A DNA stretch of 64,000 nt from Chitinophagaceae bacterium (lineage in GTDB: Bacteria > Bacteroidota > Bacteroidia > Chitinophagales > Chitinophagaceae), in contig JADKJC010000002.1 of NCBI GenBank assembly GCA_016722465.1, positions 510,501-574,500 on the forward strand, in the 5' to 3' direction. Within the stretch, counting starts at the first letter, position 1; each line of letters begins with the position of its first letter. Shown in pieces: positions 1 through 7,411 of this stretch. Made by a program: the position numbers and the translations under genes. Below the pieces are notes generated by a model. It was not told the origin of the DNA and did not search any database. It saw nothing but the letters and a program-made list of their open reading frames with translations.

Positions 1-522
1 TACTGCATATTGGCGCATCGAATCCGGTGATGGTGCAAGAGCAGCAATATCAACAAATGCATCACTTGCTGTGTCCAGCCGCATAATATTCCATTCGCCG
101 GTGGCCCAGATAGTTCCATCTTTATCACAGGCAATATTCCCAATCACTTTTGCAAACCGGGTGCTGGGTGTTTTATAATTTTTAAATTTGTTTTCCTTTA
201 CCGTATAACAAAAGATGCCATTGCCTGTTGCTCCCCAAATGCGGCCCAGTTTATCTTCACAAAGCTTTGTAATGTTATTGTCAACAATTGAGTTGGGGCT
301 CTTTGTTCTTTTAAAAACATAAAAGTGTGCCCCGTCATAGCGGTTAAGGCCGTTCTGGGTACCAATCCATAAAATACCTCGGCTGTCTTTTAAAAATGTT
401 ACCGCACTGTTATGGCTTAGTCCATCCTTTTCTTTGATGTGATGAAAGATCATGTCTGGCTGCTGTGCAATAACGCTCGCCAGCATCAATAAAAAAGTGA
501 TGACAAATAAAACAGATCGCAT
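1..522 (-). CDS. Two-component-type propeller sensor protein, N-terminal part (runs off the left edge)
   Basis: Read on the minus strand from an ATG at 522, the frame stays open for 174 codons to the window edge. It begins with a typical signal peptide (MRSVLFVITFLLMLASVIAQ) followed by the hallmark start of Bacteroidota propeller sensors: a FHHIKEKDGLSHNSAV stretch, then repeated blades of the form GILWIGTQNGLNRYDG, GRIWGATGNGIFCY and GTIWATGEWNIMRLD. Such domains sit in the periplasm of one- and two-component hybrid sensors and bind an unknown ligand. The C-terminal output (kinase, HTH or LytTR partner) lies outside the window, so the class cannot be decided. It is divergent from the gene at 835, with 312 bases between them. 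Confidence 0.85.
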   Translation of the reverse strand, partial: MRSVLFVITFLLMLASVIAQQPDMIFHHIKEKDGLSHNSAVTFLKDSRGILWIGTQNGLNRYDGAHFYVFKRTKSPNSIVDNNITKLCEDKLGRIWGATGNGIFCYTVKENKFKNYKTPSTRFAKVIGNIACDKDGTIWATGEWNIMRLDTASDAFVDIAALAPSPDSMRQYAV

Positions 523-834
523 ACTGAAAAATATAAACTATCCATGTGACTGCAAAAAATGGACACTGAAAAACCTGCTATTTAAAATGAAGCGTGGTAA
601 AAACCAAATAAACCGTAATGTACTTTCCTCACCGCAGCCGCAATCAGGATAAACCCGGCGACACTAAAAGGCTGGCATCGTGGAACAGCCTCTTTACAAA
701 GTTTGCTCAGCCAGGTTTCGAAAAACGGTTCATTTAAGTTTAAGCATCCCTCATTAAAAAAGCAAGCACCCTGAACACCTGAATATTGTTCAACACTTTG
801 CATTGCATCATTTTTACAGCACAAAGAAATTAAC
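523..834. other. Divergent intergenic region
   Basis: This 312-base stretch separates two divergent genes and should hold both promoters. I see no credible coding frame, no RNA gene and no perfect TAnnTTTG element. The short frames that cross it lack ribosome-site context and protein-like composition. Confidence 0.4.
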
Positions 835-2541
835 ATGAAAAATATATCTCTTCTTGTATTTGTATTCTTTAATACTGCAATTGCTTTCGCTCAAAACAAT
901 ATAGGCATTGGCACCAGCTCGCCAAACAACAGTGCTATGCTGGATATAACAAGTACAACAAAGGGTTTGCTCATTCCAAGAATGACCACGGCACAACGCA
1001 ATTCCATTGTATCACCTGCAAAAGGATTGATGGTATTTGACAATGATACCAACAGCTTTTGGTTTTATAATGGAAGCACATGGACAAACATTGCAGCCAA
1101 TACCGGCAGCGGATGGGCTTTAACCGGGAACAGCGGCACCAGCCTCGCCACTGATTTTATCGGCACAACAGATAACCAGGCTTTACTATTTAAAGTAAAC
1201 AATAAACGCTTTGGTTTTTTTGACACAAACGGAAGCATTGCCATTGGAGACCTGGCAGGTTCTTACAATTATGCTCACAATAATATTGCTATTGGCAGCA
1301 AAGCACTTTTTTTCAATGGCAGCATCAGCAACCTGGTTGCAGTCGGAGATTCTGCTTTATACAATAATGGAACCGGCGCCCTTGCCGGTGATGGAGTAAA
1401 AAATACGGCGATTGGTTCAAAAGCACTGTTCAGCAACAATACAGGTTCAGAAAATACTGCTATTGGCTACCAAACACTTTACTCAAATACAAACGGAGAT
1501 AACAATGTTGCTGTAGGCAAAGAAGTGCTGCGGCTAAACACAACCGGCAGTTTCAATACTGCGATGGGGAGCAACGCACTCGGAAAAAATATTTCCGGGA
1601 TAAGTAATACCGCACTGGGATATTCCGCTTCATTAAACAATACTACCGGCTTCAGCAATATAGCTCTTGGTACACTCGCCCTTTATGCCAATACCACCGG
1701 CTATTCCAATATTGCTATCGGCACCAATGCATTATCGAAAAATATCTTATCGTATCAGAATATTTCAATTGGCGATTCTTCATTGTTCAATAATGGCTCG
1801 GGCAATATCAACCCGAATGGTGAAGCAAGCTACAATATATCTATAGGTTATAAAACACTTTATAATAACACATCAGGTTATTACAATGTGTCTATCGGCA
1901 ATGAAGCGGGCTACAATATAACAACAGGAGGGGGCAACACTGCACTGGGTACAGAGGCTTTGGGACAGAATATATCAGGCAATAATAATACTGCAGTAGG
2001 CGCAGGCTCGGGTGTTTCCGCCGGCAATTTATTGAACACTACTGCCATTGGAAACGCTGCCAGGGTAAATGCCAGCAATAAAGTAGTGATAGGAAATTCA
2101 GATGTCACCTCCATTGGCGGATATGCCAACTGGAGCAATTTCAGTGATGCAAGATTTAAACGCAATGTGAAAGAAGATGTGCCAGGCATTGCCTTTATCA
2201 CAAAATTGCGGCCGGTTACCTACACACTGGATGTAGATGCGATCAATGATTTTAATTCAAAAGATCTGCCTGCAGGCAAAAAAATCAACTCGCTGAACCC
2301 GGAAAAGAAAAATGAAATAATCACCGGTTTTATGGCACAGGAAGTAGAGCAAACTGCCCGGTCGCTTGGCTTTACTTTTAGCGGCGTAGATAAACCTGCC
2401 GATGCTAACAATCAAACCTATGCATTGCGCTATAGCGACTTTGTGGTACCGCTGGTAAAGGCGGTGCAGGAACAGCAGCAACAAATTGAAATCCTCACCA
2501 AAGAAGTGGCAGACCTTAAAAAACTGCTGCAAAAACAATAA
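835..2541 (+). CDS. Secreted tail-fibre-like protein with head repeats and a C-terminal S74 chaperone domain
   Basis: The 568-residue product starts with a signal peptide ending in AIAFAQ and the usual Bacteroidota lead-in (NIGIGTSSPNNSAMLDI, GLLIPRMTTAQR). Residues about 150-440 are a series of roughly 24-residue repeats such as NTAIGYQTLYSNTNGDNN, with the NxAxG pattern of YadA-type heads and phage tail fibres, which form trimeric beta-rolls. Residues about 455-565 match the intramolecular chaperone of endosialidases and tail spikes (Peptidase_S74): NWSNFSDARFKRNV, then KLRPVTYTLD, GFMAQEVEQ and a C-terminal coiled coil. In that family the chaperone promotes trimer folding and can cleave itself at the serine of the SD pair, which is present here. 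A surface role is inferred. The small membrane gene follows after 5 bases. Confidence 0.85.
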   Translation: MKNISLLVFVFFNTAIAFAQNNIGIGTSSPNNSAMLDITSTTKGLLIPRMTTAQRNSIVSPAKGLMVFDNDTNSFWFYNGSTWTNIAANTGSGWALTGNSGTSLATDFIGTTDNQALLFKVNNKRFGFFDTNGSIAIGDLAGSYNYAHNNIAIGSKALFFNGSISNLVAVGDSALYNNGTGALAGDGVKNTAIGSKALFSNNTGSENTAIGYQTLYSNTNGDNNVAVGKEVLRLNTTGSFNTAMGSNALGKNISGISNTALGYSASLNNTTGFSNIALGTLALYANTTGYSNIAIGTNALSKNILSYQNISIGDSSLFNNGSGNINPNGEASYNISIGYKTLYNNTSGYYNVSIGNEAGYNITTGGGNTALGTEALGQNISGNNNTAVGAGSGVSAGNLLNTTAIGNAARVNASNKVVIGNSDVTSIGGYANWSNFSDARFKRNVKEDVPGIAFITKLRPVTYTLDVDAINDFNSKDLPAGKKINSLNPEKKNEIITGFMAQEVEQTARSLGFTFSGVDKPADANNQTYALRYSDFVVPLVKAVQEQQQQIEILTKEVADLKKLLQKQ

Positions 2542-2546
2542 TCAAC

Positions 2547-2846
2547 ATGATAGCCAAACTGGTATTTTATGCACTCGCCGTCATCAGCAGCTTACTGGTT
2601 TTATACCTGCTTTTTATCACTTCAGACAACCTGCAGAAGCTACCGTATACAAAAAAATCAGAAATAATCATCTTTATTATTGCATTACTGATCATGGCTG
2701 CAGGAACAATCATTGGCATACGCCAGGTGAACTACTATTCAAAATATGCCACAACAAATATTATCTTTATCGTTTCAATATCTATTGCATTCATTACAAT
2801 TCTTATTGGGCTGCTGTTTTTTAATGGCCCCATAAAGTGGAACTAA
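2547..2846 (+). CDS. Small three-helix membrane protein of unknown function
   Basis: This is a 99-residue hydrophobic protein with three predicted membrane segments, near residues 5-25, 38-60 and 70-93, separated by short polar loops (DNLQKLPYTKKSE and RQVNYYSKYATTN). The ATG lies 5 bases after the stop of the tail-fibre-like gene, so the two are probably cotranscribed. I do not recognise a family. The hydropathy pattern and tight spacing support a real gene. Confidence 0.6.
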   Translation: MIAKLVFYALAVISSLLVLYLLFITSDNLQKLPYTKKSEIIIFIIALLIMAAGTIIGIRQVNYYSKYATTNIIFIVSISIAFITILIGLLFFNGPIKWN

Positions 2847-2886
2847 TAAGAATAATCATCTGTTTAACCGCCTGTAGTAAAGAATA

Positions 2887-4038
2887 ATGGAGATGAAGCA
2901 ACCCTTACTTATAAGTTTATTTCTTATAGGCTGCCTGGTTACATTACCGGGCTGTGTATCAAAATACAATACCAGCGGTGTTGTTGATGCACCTGTTGTA
3001 AGCAGTGATAGCAAATACCTGATTGTACTAATTGCCGAAAGCGAAGCGTTCACCCACCAGGAAAACGGAGGTTACAGGAAAACAAATTACAGCAGCAGCT
3101 ACTGGCTCAAACAATATGAAGTGGCTACGGGCAAATTGTTGAAAAAGAAAAAACTCATATCCGCTTCAGAAAAAACAAATACTACTGCTACCTGTTACGG
3201 CAGCCACGACAACAAAATATGGTTGTACTTAAATGGCCTGCAGGCTTATGATATCAACACCCTTGAAGAAGTGATGAATGAAGAAAAAATGGCAGAAGCC
3301 AACAGCATGAACAAAAATATTTTTCCGTATGAAGAAAGACTGATCAACCCCTCTGTTGCAAATGGCTATATAGATTTCACGGCTTCTACTGGTGAACAAT
3401 TCCGCATTCACCTGAAAAATTTTAAAATAATAAACAAAAGAAATGCTGAAGTAACTGCGGAGAATGCTGAAAAGAGGATCAACAGGTTATTTAACAGCGA
3501 CGGAGATTATGGCATTCGTTGTGACACTTTCAGCAATAAAATGTTTGCATTGGCCAAAGACAGCACAGCAGCAATCAACTACGGCTTAAGCAATCAGCAT
3601 TTGAATGAAGTTGCTTATCGCATGCGTCTTTTCAAGGCCGATTTTAGTATACGACAGTTGGGCAATCACAACAGCTTTGATTATACCAATATCGTACAGC
3701 AGGGAAATACTACCTATCTGAATCCCTGCTTTGCAAAAGATTTTTATTCCGGCAACGCAATTCACCTGTCGCAACCTGCAGGCTACCTCATCATTCACCA
3801 GGATGTATTGGGCAGTAATTCTAAAGCAATTCTAACCCGTGTTGATGCCAGCAATAAAAAAATATGGGAAACAGCAACCGGTATCAGCACTAAAATTGCA
3901 CATTGTATTGTAAGTGGCAAATATTGCATCATCAGCAGCAATGTGTCTTACATGTTCAGTCCGCACATTGGAAAAGATGCTTTGTGCATCCTGGATACCG
4001 ACACAGGCAATATCACCAGCCCCAAATTAAAAGAGTAA
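2887..4038 (+). CDS. Lipoprotein of unknown function, probable beta-propeller
   Basis: The 383-residue product starts with a lipoprotein signal peptide: a hydrophobic stretch ends in VTLPGC, a good lipobox with Cys23 as the lipidation site. A second ATG two codons in (2893) is an equally good start. The mature part contains repeated short strands of the kind SDSKYLIVLIAE, DNKIWLYLNGLQAYDINTLEE, KKIWETATG and KDALCILDTDTGNI, suggesting a PQQ- or WD-like propeller that reports values and conditions. I cannot name a family. It follows the small membrane gene by 40 bases on the same strand, so it may end the same transcript. The cellular location is most likely the outer or inner membrane surface. 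Confidence 0.65.
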   Translation: MEMKQPLLISLFLIGCLVTLPGCVSKYNTSGVVDAPVVSSDSKYLIVLIAESEAFTHQENGGYRKTNYSSSYWLKQYEVATGKLLKKKKLISASEKTNTTATCYGSHDNKIWLYLNGLQAYDINTLEEVMNEEKMAEANSMNKNIFPYEERLINPSVANGYIDFTASTGEQFRIHLKNFKIINKRNAEVTAENAEKRINRLFNSDGDYGIRCDTFSNKMFALAKDSTAAINYGLSNQHLNEVAYRMRLFKADFSIRQLGNHNSFDYTNIVQQGNTTYLNPCFAKDFYSGNAIHLSQPAGYLIIHQDVLGSNSKAILTRVDASNKKIWETATGISTKIAHCIVSGKYCIISSNVSYMFSPHIGKDALCILDTDTGNITSPKLKE

Positions 4039-4169
4039 CTGCAATTCATCATTTTCAACCGCATCAAGCCAACAGTTGGCACACTTAAAACTATATGAGC
4101 CACCCTTCGTTTAGTTAACATAGATAAATTAGCCACAGGTTTGTATTTTCGCAAAAAAAAATCAGATAA

Positions 4170-5504
4170 ATGAAACGATCATTCTTTACAGTGGCACTGT
4201 TTTTTTATACCACTACACTATTTTCACAAACGGCTGAATCTAAAAAATTAGACAGCCTTTTTACAGCCCTTGAATCCAACAACAAAGCCATGGGATCTGT
4301 TGCTTTACGGGAAAACGGGAAATTGGTGTACAGCAAAGCTATTGGCTTTGCCAGTAATGAACATGGCAAGCCAGTTAAAGCAACGCCTGCAACAATATAC
4401 AGGATTGGTTCTATTTCAAAAATGTACACTGCAGCGCTCACTTTTCAACTGATACAGCAGGGAAAGCTTAGCCTGGAAACCTTACTCAGTGATTATTTTC
4501 CCACCATACCCAATGCCGGAAAAATTAAAATCAAACACCTGCTGGCACATACCAGCGGCATTTTCAATATCACAAGCGACAGTACTTATGAAGGATGGTA
4601 TACAACCCCGCAATCAAATGAAGCCATGATTGCCAGGATGGCTAAGCACCCTGCTGATTTTGAACCGGGCACTGCCAAACAATACTGTAACAGTAATTTT
4701 ATCTTACTCGGTTACATCATTGAAGCCATCACCCAACAAACCTACCAGCAAAACCTGCAGCTTAGCATTAACAGCATTACGGGAGCAAAACATACCAACT
4801 ACGGAGGCAAGACAAATCTCAATAAAAATGAAGCGTATTCTTTCAGTTATGAAGATAACAAATGGATTCAGCAACCCGAAACAGATATGAGTGTACCGCA
4901 TGGCGCAGGTGCTATCACCGCCACAGCCGATGATGTGGCACTGTTTGCAGAAAACTATATCGGTGGCAATATTTTAAACCAGCAATGGAAAGATACCGTA
5001 ACCAGTATTACAAAACAACTGGGTTATGGTATTATAAAATTCAACAAAGACAATGAAACCGGTTATGGTCACAATGGCGCCATTGACGGCTTCAACACAG
5101 AAGTAATTTATTTCCCCGGCAAAAAAATAAGTATCGCTTTCCTGAGCAATGGTATTAATTATTCTATCGATGATATTATGACCGCTGCATACAAGATCTA
5201 TACCGGGGCGGCTTATGATATTCCATCTTTTAAAACCATCCAGCTCACCGACAAAGACCTGGAGAAATTCAATGGTGTGTACAGCTCAGAAAAGATACCA
5301 CTCAAGATCACTGTAAGCAGTAAAAACAACGCAATGACAGTACAGGCAACAGGACAGCCTGCATTCCCGATGGATGCAACATCAGCCAATAGCTTCAGCA
5401 ACGGGCAAATTGGGGTAGTGCTGGAGTTTGTATTAAACAATGACAATACCGTAAAAGAAATGATACTTAAACAGGGAGGTGCCGAGATTTCATTCACAAA
5501 GTAG
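4170..5504 (+). CDS. Secreted serine hydrolase, class C beta-lactamase-like family
   Basis: The 444-residue protein has a signal peptide ending in TLFSQ. The beta-lactamase/transpeptidase fold (residues about 25-345) shows the SxxK catalytic pair in IGSISKMYTAAL (near residue 75), the YxN motif as YCNSN near residue 173, and a late HNGAIDG that takes the place of the KTG motif in this family. A C-terminal domain of about 90 residues (from TDKDLEKFNGVYSS) is the usual DUF3471-like tail. Substrates of such proteins range from D-Ala peptides to esters, and none can be assigned here. A plausible -7 element, TATTTTCG at 4144-4151, precedes the start by 26 bases. A strong terminator follows. Confidence 0.85.
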   Translation: MKRSFFTVALFFYTTTLFSQTAESKKLDSLFTALESNNKAMGSVALRENGKLVYSKAIGFASNEHGKPVKATPATIYRIGSISKMYTAALTFQLIQQGKLSLETLLSDYFPTIPNAGKIKIKHLLAHTSGIFNITSDSTYEGWYTTPQSNEAMIARMAKHPADFEPGTAKQYCNSNFILLGYIIEAITQQTYQQNLQLSINSITGAKHTNYGGKTNLNKNEAYSFSYEDNKWIQQPETDMSVPHGAGAITATADDVALFAENYIGGNILNQQWKDTVTSITKQLGYGIIKFNKDNETGYGHNGAIDGFNTEVIYFPGKKISIAFLSNGINYSIDDIMTAAYKIYTGAAYDIPSFKTIQLTDKDLEKFNGVYSSEKIPLKITVSSKNNAMTVQATGQPAFPMDATSANSFSNGQIGVVLEFVLNNDNTVKEMILKQGGAEISFTK

Positions 5505-5533
5505 CATCCGTCAATTAAAGATACTTCACTCAC

Positions 5534-5566
5534 AATCCTGCTGCATTGCTCAGCAGGATTTTTTTT
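5534..5566 (+). terminator. Rho-independent terminator after the serine hydrolase
   Basis: A perfect 10-bp stem (AATCCTGCTG with CAGCAGGATT) and a 7-base loop are followed directly by a run of T. It lies 29 bases after the stop codon at 5504. Confidence 0.85.
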
Positions 5567-5600
5567 CCGGCAGCTTACTGCAGCAATCAGCAAATGCACA

Positions 5601-5652
5601 ATCACTTCATTGCTAAAAAAATGCACTTCGCTAATTAATACCTGCCGTTCGG
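5601..5652 (+). promoter_or_regulatory. Three phased 21-bp direct repeats upstream of the membrane gene at 5725
   Basis: The hexamers CACTTC (5603), CACTTC (5624) and CCGTTC (5645) recur at exactly 21-base steps, i.e. on one face of the helix. The stretch between the first two (ATTGCTAAAAAAATG) closely resembles the repeat unit in front of the LRR gene at 52582. Such phased direct repeats are the binding architecture of LytTR-domain regulators, and one is encoded about 1 kb away at 6668-7408. That link is inference. Confidence 0.5.
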
Positions 5653-5724
5653 TAACTATTACTTGTACAAACAGCTGCTGTACCGCATTTTTACATCTCA
5701 AACAATCAAAGCAAAAATATAGTC

Positions 5725-6498
5725 ATGTTTAACAATTTTATCAACGGAACACTCAATGCAAAAATGCACTGGCAGTTATTCAGGATGCTGCTGCTGGTTA
5801 CCAATGCCACCGGCCTTTTTATCTACGGCTTTTTACATTTTTTATTTTTCGAATTCCCTTTTGAAAGCGCCAACGAAGCAATGATGCTGCTGAAATTATG
5901 CGGCGTAGCCAGCTGCTTTGCAGCAGGTATCAGCATGTTGTTAATCCTGAGCGATCTTGCTGAATTTATCATCCGCCGCAAAAAAACTATGCTGGCACCG
6001 GTGTATGTTAAAACGTTTTCCATTGCACTGGTTGCCCTCATCATTATACTCAATGCCTGTAATGTGCCTGTTACAGCCGGCATAAAAAAAGATTTCAACA
6101 CCGGCCTTACCTCCTCTTATTCAGGCATGGTACCAGGAAAAGTTTTCCTGGTGATGAACAATGAAGTGCTGAATCATACAGACATTCCGCTGGGCGAAAG
6201 CTTTTTACTGGTGAATGACAATATCAAAGGCCTGCAGGTAAAAAATGGAAAAGTTACCGTTGGCTGTTCGTTAAGGATCAGCGACCAACTGGGCAAAGTA
6301 CTGCTGGATGAAAAAGATCTTTTTGCCGGCCACGAGGAGTTCACTGAAAAAGATGCCCAAATGCTGAAATGTACCGTAAGTACGGGCCAGCCGATGAAGT
6401 GGGATGAAAAATACAATGTGTTGGTGGTTTTCTGGGACAAAAATGATAAAAGCAAAATTGAAAATAACTTCACCATCCGGTGTATTGATATCCCGTAG
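5725..6498 (+). CDS. Membrane protein of unknown function with a C-terminal soluble domain
   Basis: The 257-residue product has three predicted membrane helices (residues about 20-45, 55-78 and 93-112), separated by a positively charged RRKKT loop. A soluble C-terminal half of about 140 residues (from GIKKDFNTGLTSS) has alternating strands such as GKVFLVMNNEVL and YNVLVVFWDKNDKS. I do not recognise a family. It is monocistronic by context: a terminator and a direct-repeat array lie upstream, and the palindromic repeat at 6534 lies downstream. The repeat array suggests its expression is controlled together with the LRR genes at 49082 and 52582. Confidence 0.6.
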   Translation: MFNNFINGTLNAKMHWQLFRMLLLVTNATGLFIYGFLHFLFFEFPFESANEAMMLLKLCGVASCFAAGISMLLILSDLAEFIIRRKKTMLAPVYVKTFSIALVALIIILNACNVPVTAGIKKDFNTGLTSSYSGMVPGKVFLVMNNEVLNHTDIPLGESFLLVNDNIKGLQVKNGKVTVGCSLRISDQLGKVLLDEKDLFAGHEEFTEKDAQMLKCTVSTGQPMKWDEKYNVLVVFWDKNDKSKIENNFTIRCIDIP

Positions 6499-6533
6499 TG
6501 ATCTGTAAAAACAAACCCGGCTTTCAGTGTGTG

Positions 6534-6664
6534 TGAGGCTGTCTCAAAAGTTCCATTGATTGTTATATTGAACTTGTCGAAATATAACAATCAATGGGAA
6601 AAAAATCTGTACCATTTCGATAATACTCAATGTGACAGATTTGTTTCCTTTTGAGACAGCCTCA
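6534..6664. repeat. 130-bp palindromic repeat, copy 1 (three-way-junction, MITE-like)
   Basis: The ends are a 16-bp inverted repeat (GAGGCTGTCTCAAAAG and its complement). Inside are two further hairpins: a 17-bp perfect stem starting CCATTGATTGTTATATT, and a second stem around AAATCTGT/ACAGATTT. A second copy lies at 48839-48974. It sits between the convergent ends of the genes at 5725 and 6668 and could terminate transcription in both directions. No coding capacity is seen. Confidence 0.8.
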
Positions 6665-6667
6665 TTT

Positions 6668-7408
6668 TTATTTTAACGATTGCATCACTTCGTCCTTTCT
6701 TCTGCGGCTCACTTCTACTTTACTGCTGTCTTTCAATACAGCAAACCCATCATGGTCAATAAAAGCAATGAATCTTTTATTTACCAGGTGGCTTTTGTGA
6801 GTGCGTATAAAATGATGCGGTGTAAGCAGTACATCATATTCTCCCAATGTTTTAGAGATAAGATAAGTGCGGCCGTTCTCCATAAAAAATTTAGTATAGT
6901 TACCAAGTGATTCACATCGTATGATCTCTGCCGGCACTAAAAAATGTACCCCTGCTTTTGTTGGTAATGCCAGCCTGAACTCACTGGGCGATGGTGCCTG
7001 TATGTTGTGGATAATGTTCTTTAGCAATGCATACTGTTGCTGGTAATCTTCATTGTTTTCAAGGAAACGCTGTACGCAACCCTGCAATTCTTCTACATCA
7101 ATAGGCTTGAGTAAATAATCAAAGGCGCTGAAGCGGATGGCCTGTATCGCATACTCGTTATAGGCAGTTGTAAAAATGATCTTGAAATTCTTATTAGGTA
7201 TTTTTTCCATCAGTTCAAAACCATTGAGGTGCGGCATTTGAATATCCAGAAAAACCAATGCAGGCTGATAGGCAGTAATGATATCCGCAGCTTTCCTTGG
7301 GTCATTACAAACCATCACCTGCTGTATGGCAGGCACTGTTTTTTCAATCATCAAACGAAGGGCATCCGTAGCCCTTTCTTCGTCGTCAATTAAAAGTACT
7401 TTAAGCAT
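6668..7408 (-). CDS. LytTR-family response regulator
   Basis: The 246-residue protein has an N-terminal receiver domain (residues 1-120): the acidic pocket is DDEE at 8-11, the phosphoacceptor is Asp55 in LVFLDIQMP, a TTAY switch and the conserved lysine in LLKPID follow. The C-terminal LytTR DNA-binding domain (about 145-246) shows CESLGNYTKFFMENG and FIRTHKSHLVN, both typical. LytTR proteins bind pairs of short direct repeats about two helical turns apart. The start is 3 bases after the stop of the kinase gene, so the pair forms one transcription unit. Candidate targets in this window are the phased repeats at 5601, 48998 and 52478, and the one upstream of the kinase itself at 11131. Confidence 0.93.
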   Translation of the reverse strand: MLKVLLIDDEERATDALRLMIEKTVPAIQQVMVCNDPRKAADIITAYQPALVFLDIQMPHLNGFELMEKIPNKNFKIIFTTAYNEYAIQAIRFSAFDYLLKPIDVEELQGCVQRFLENNEDYQQQYALLKNIIHNIQAPSPSEFRLALPTKAGVHFLVPAEIIRCESLGNYTKFFMENGRTYLISKTLGEYDVLLTPHHFIRTHKSHLVNKRFIAFIDHDGFAVLKDSSKVEVSRRRKDEVMQSLK

Positions 7409-7411
7409 AAC

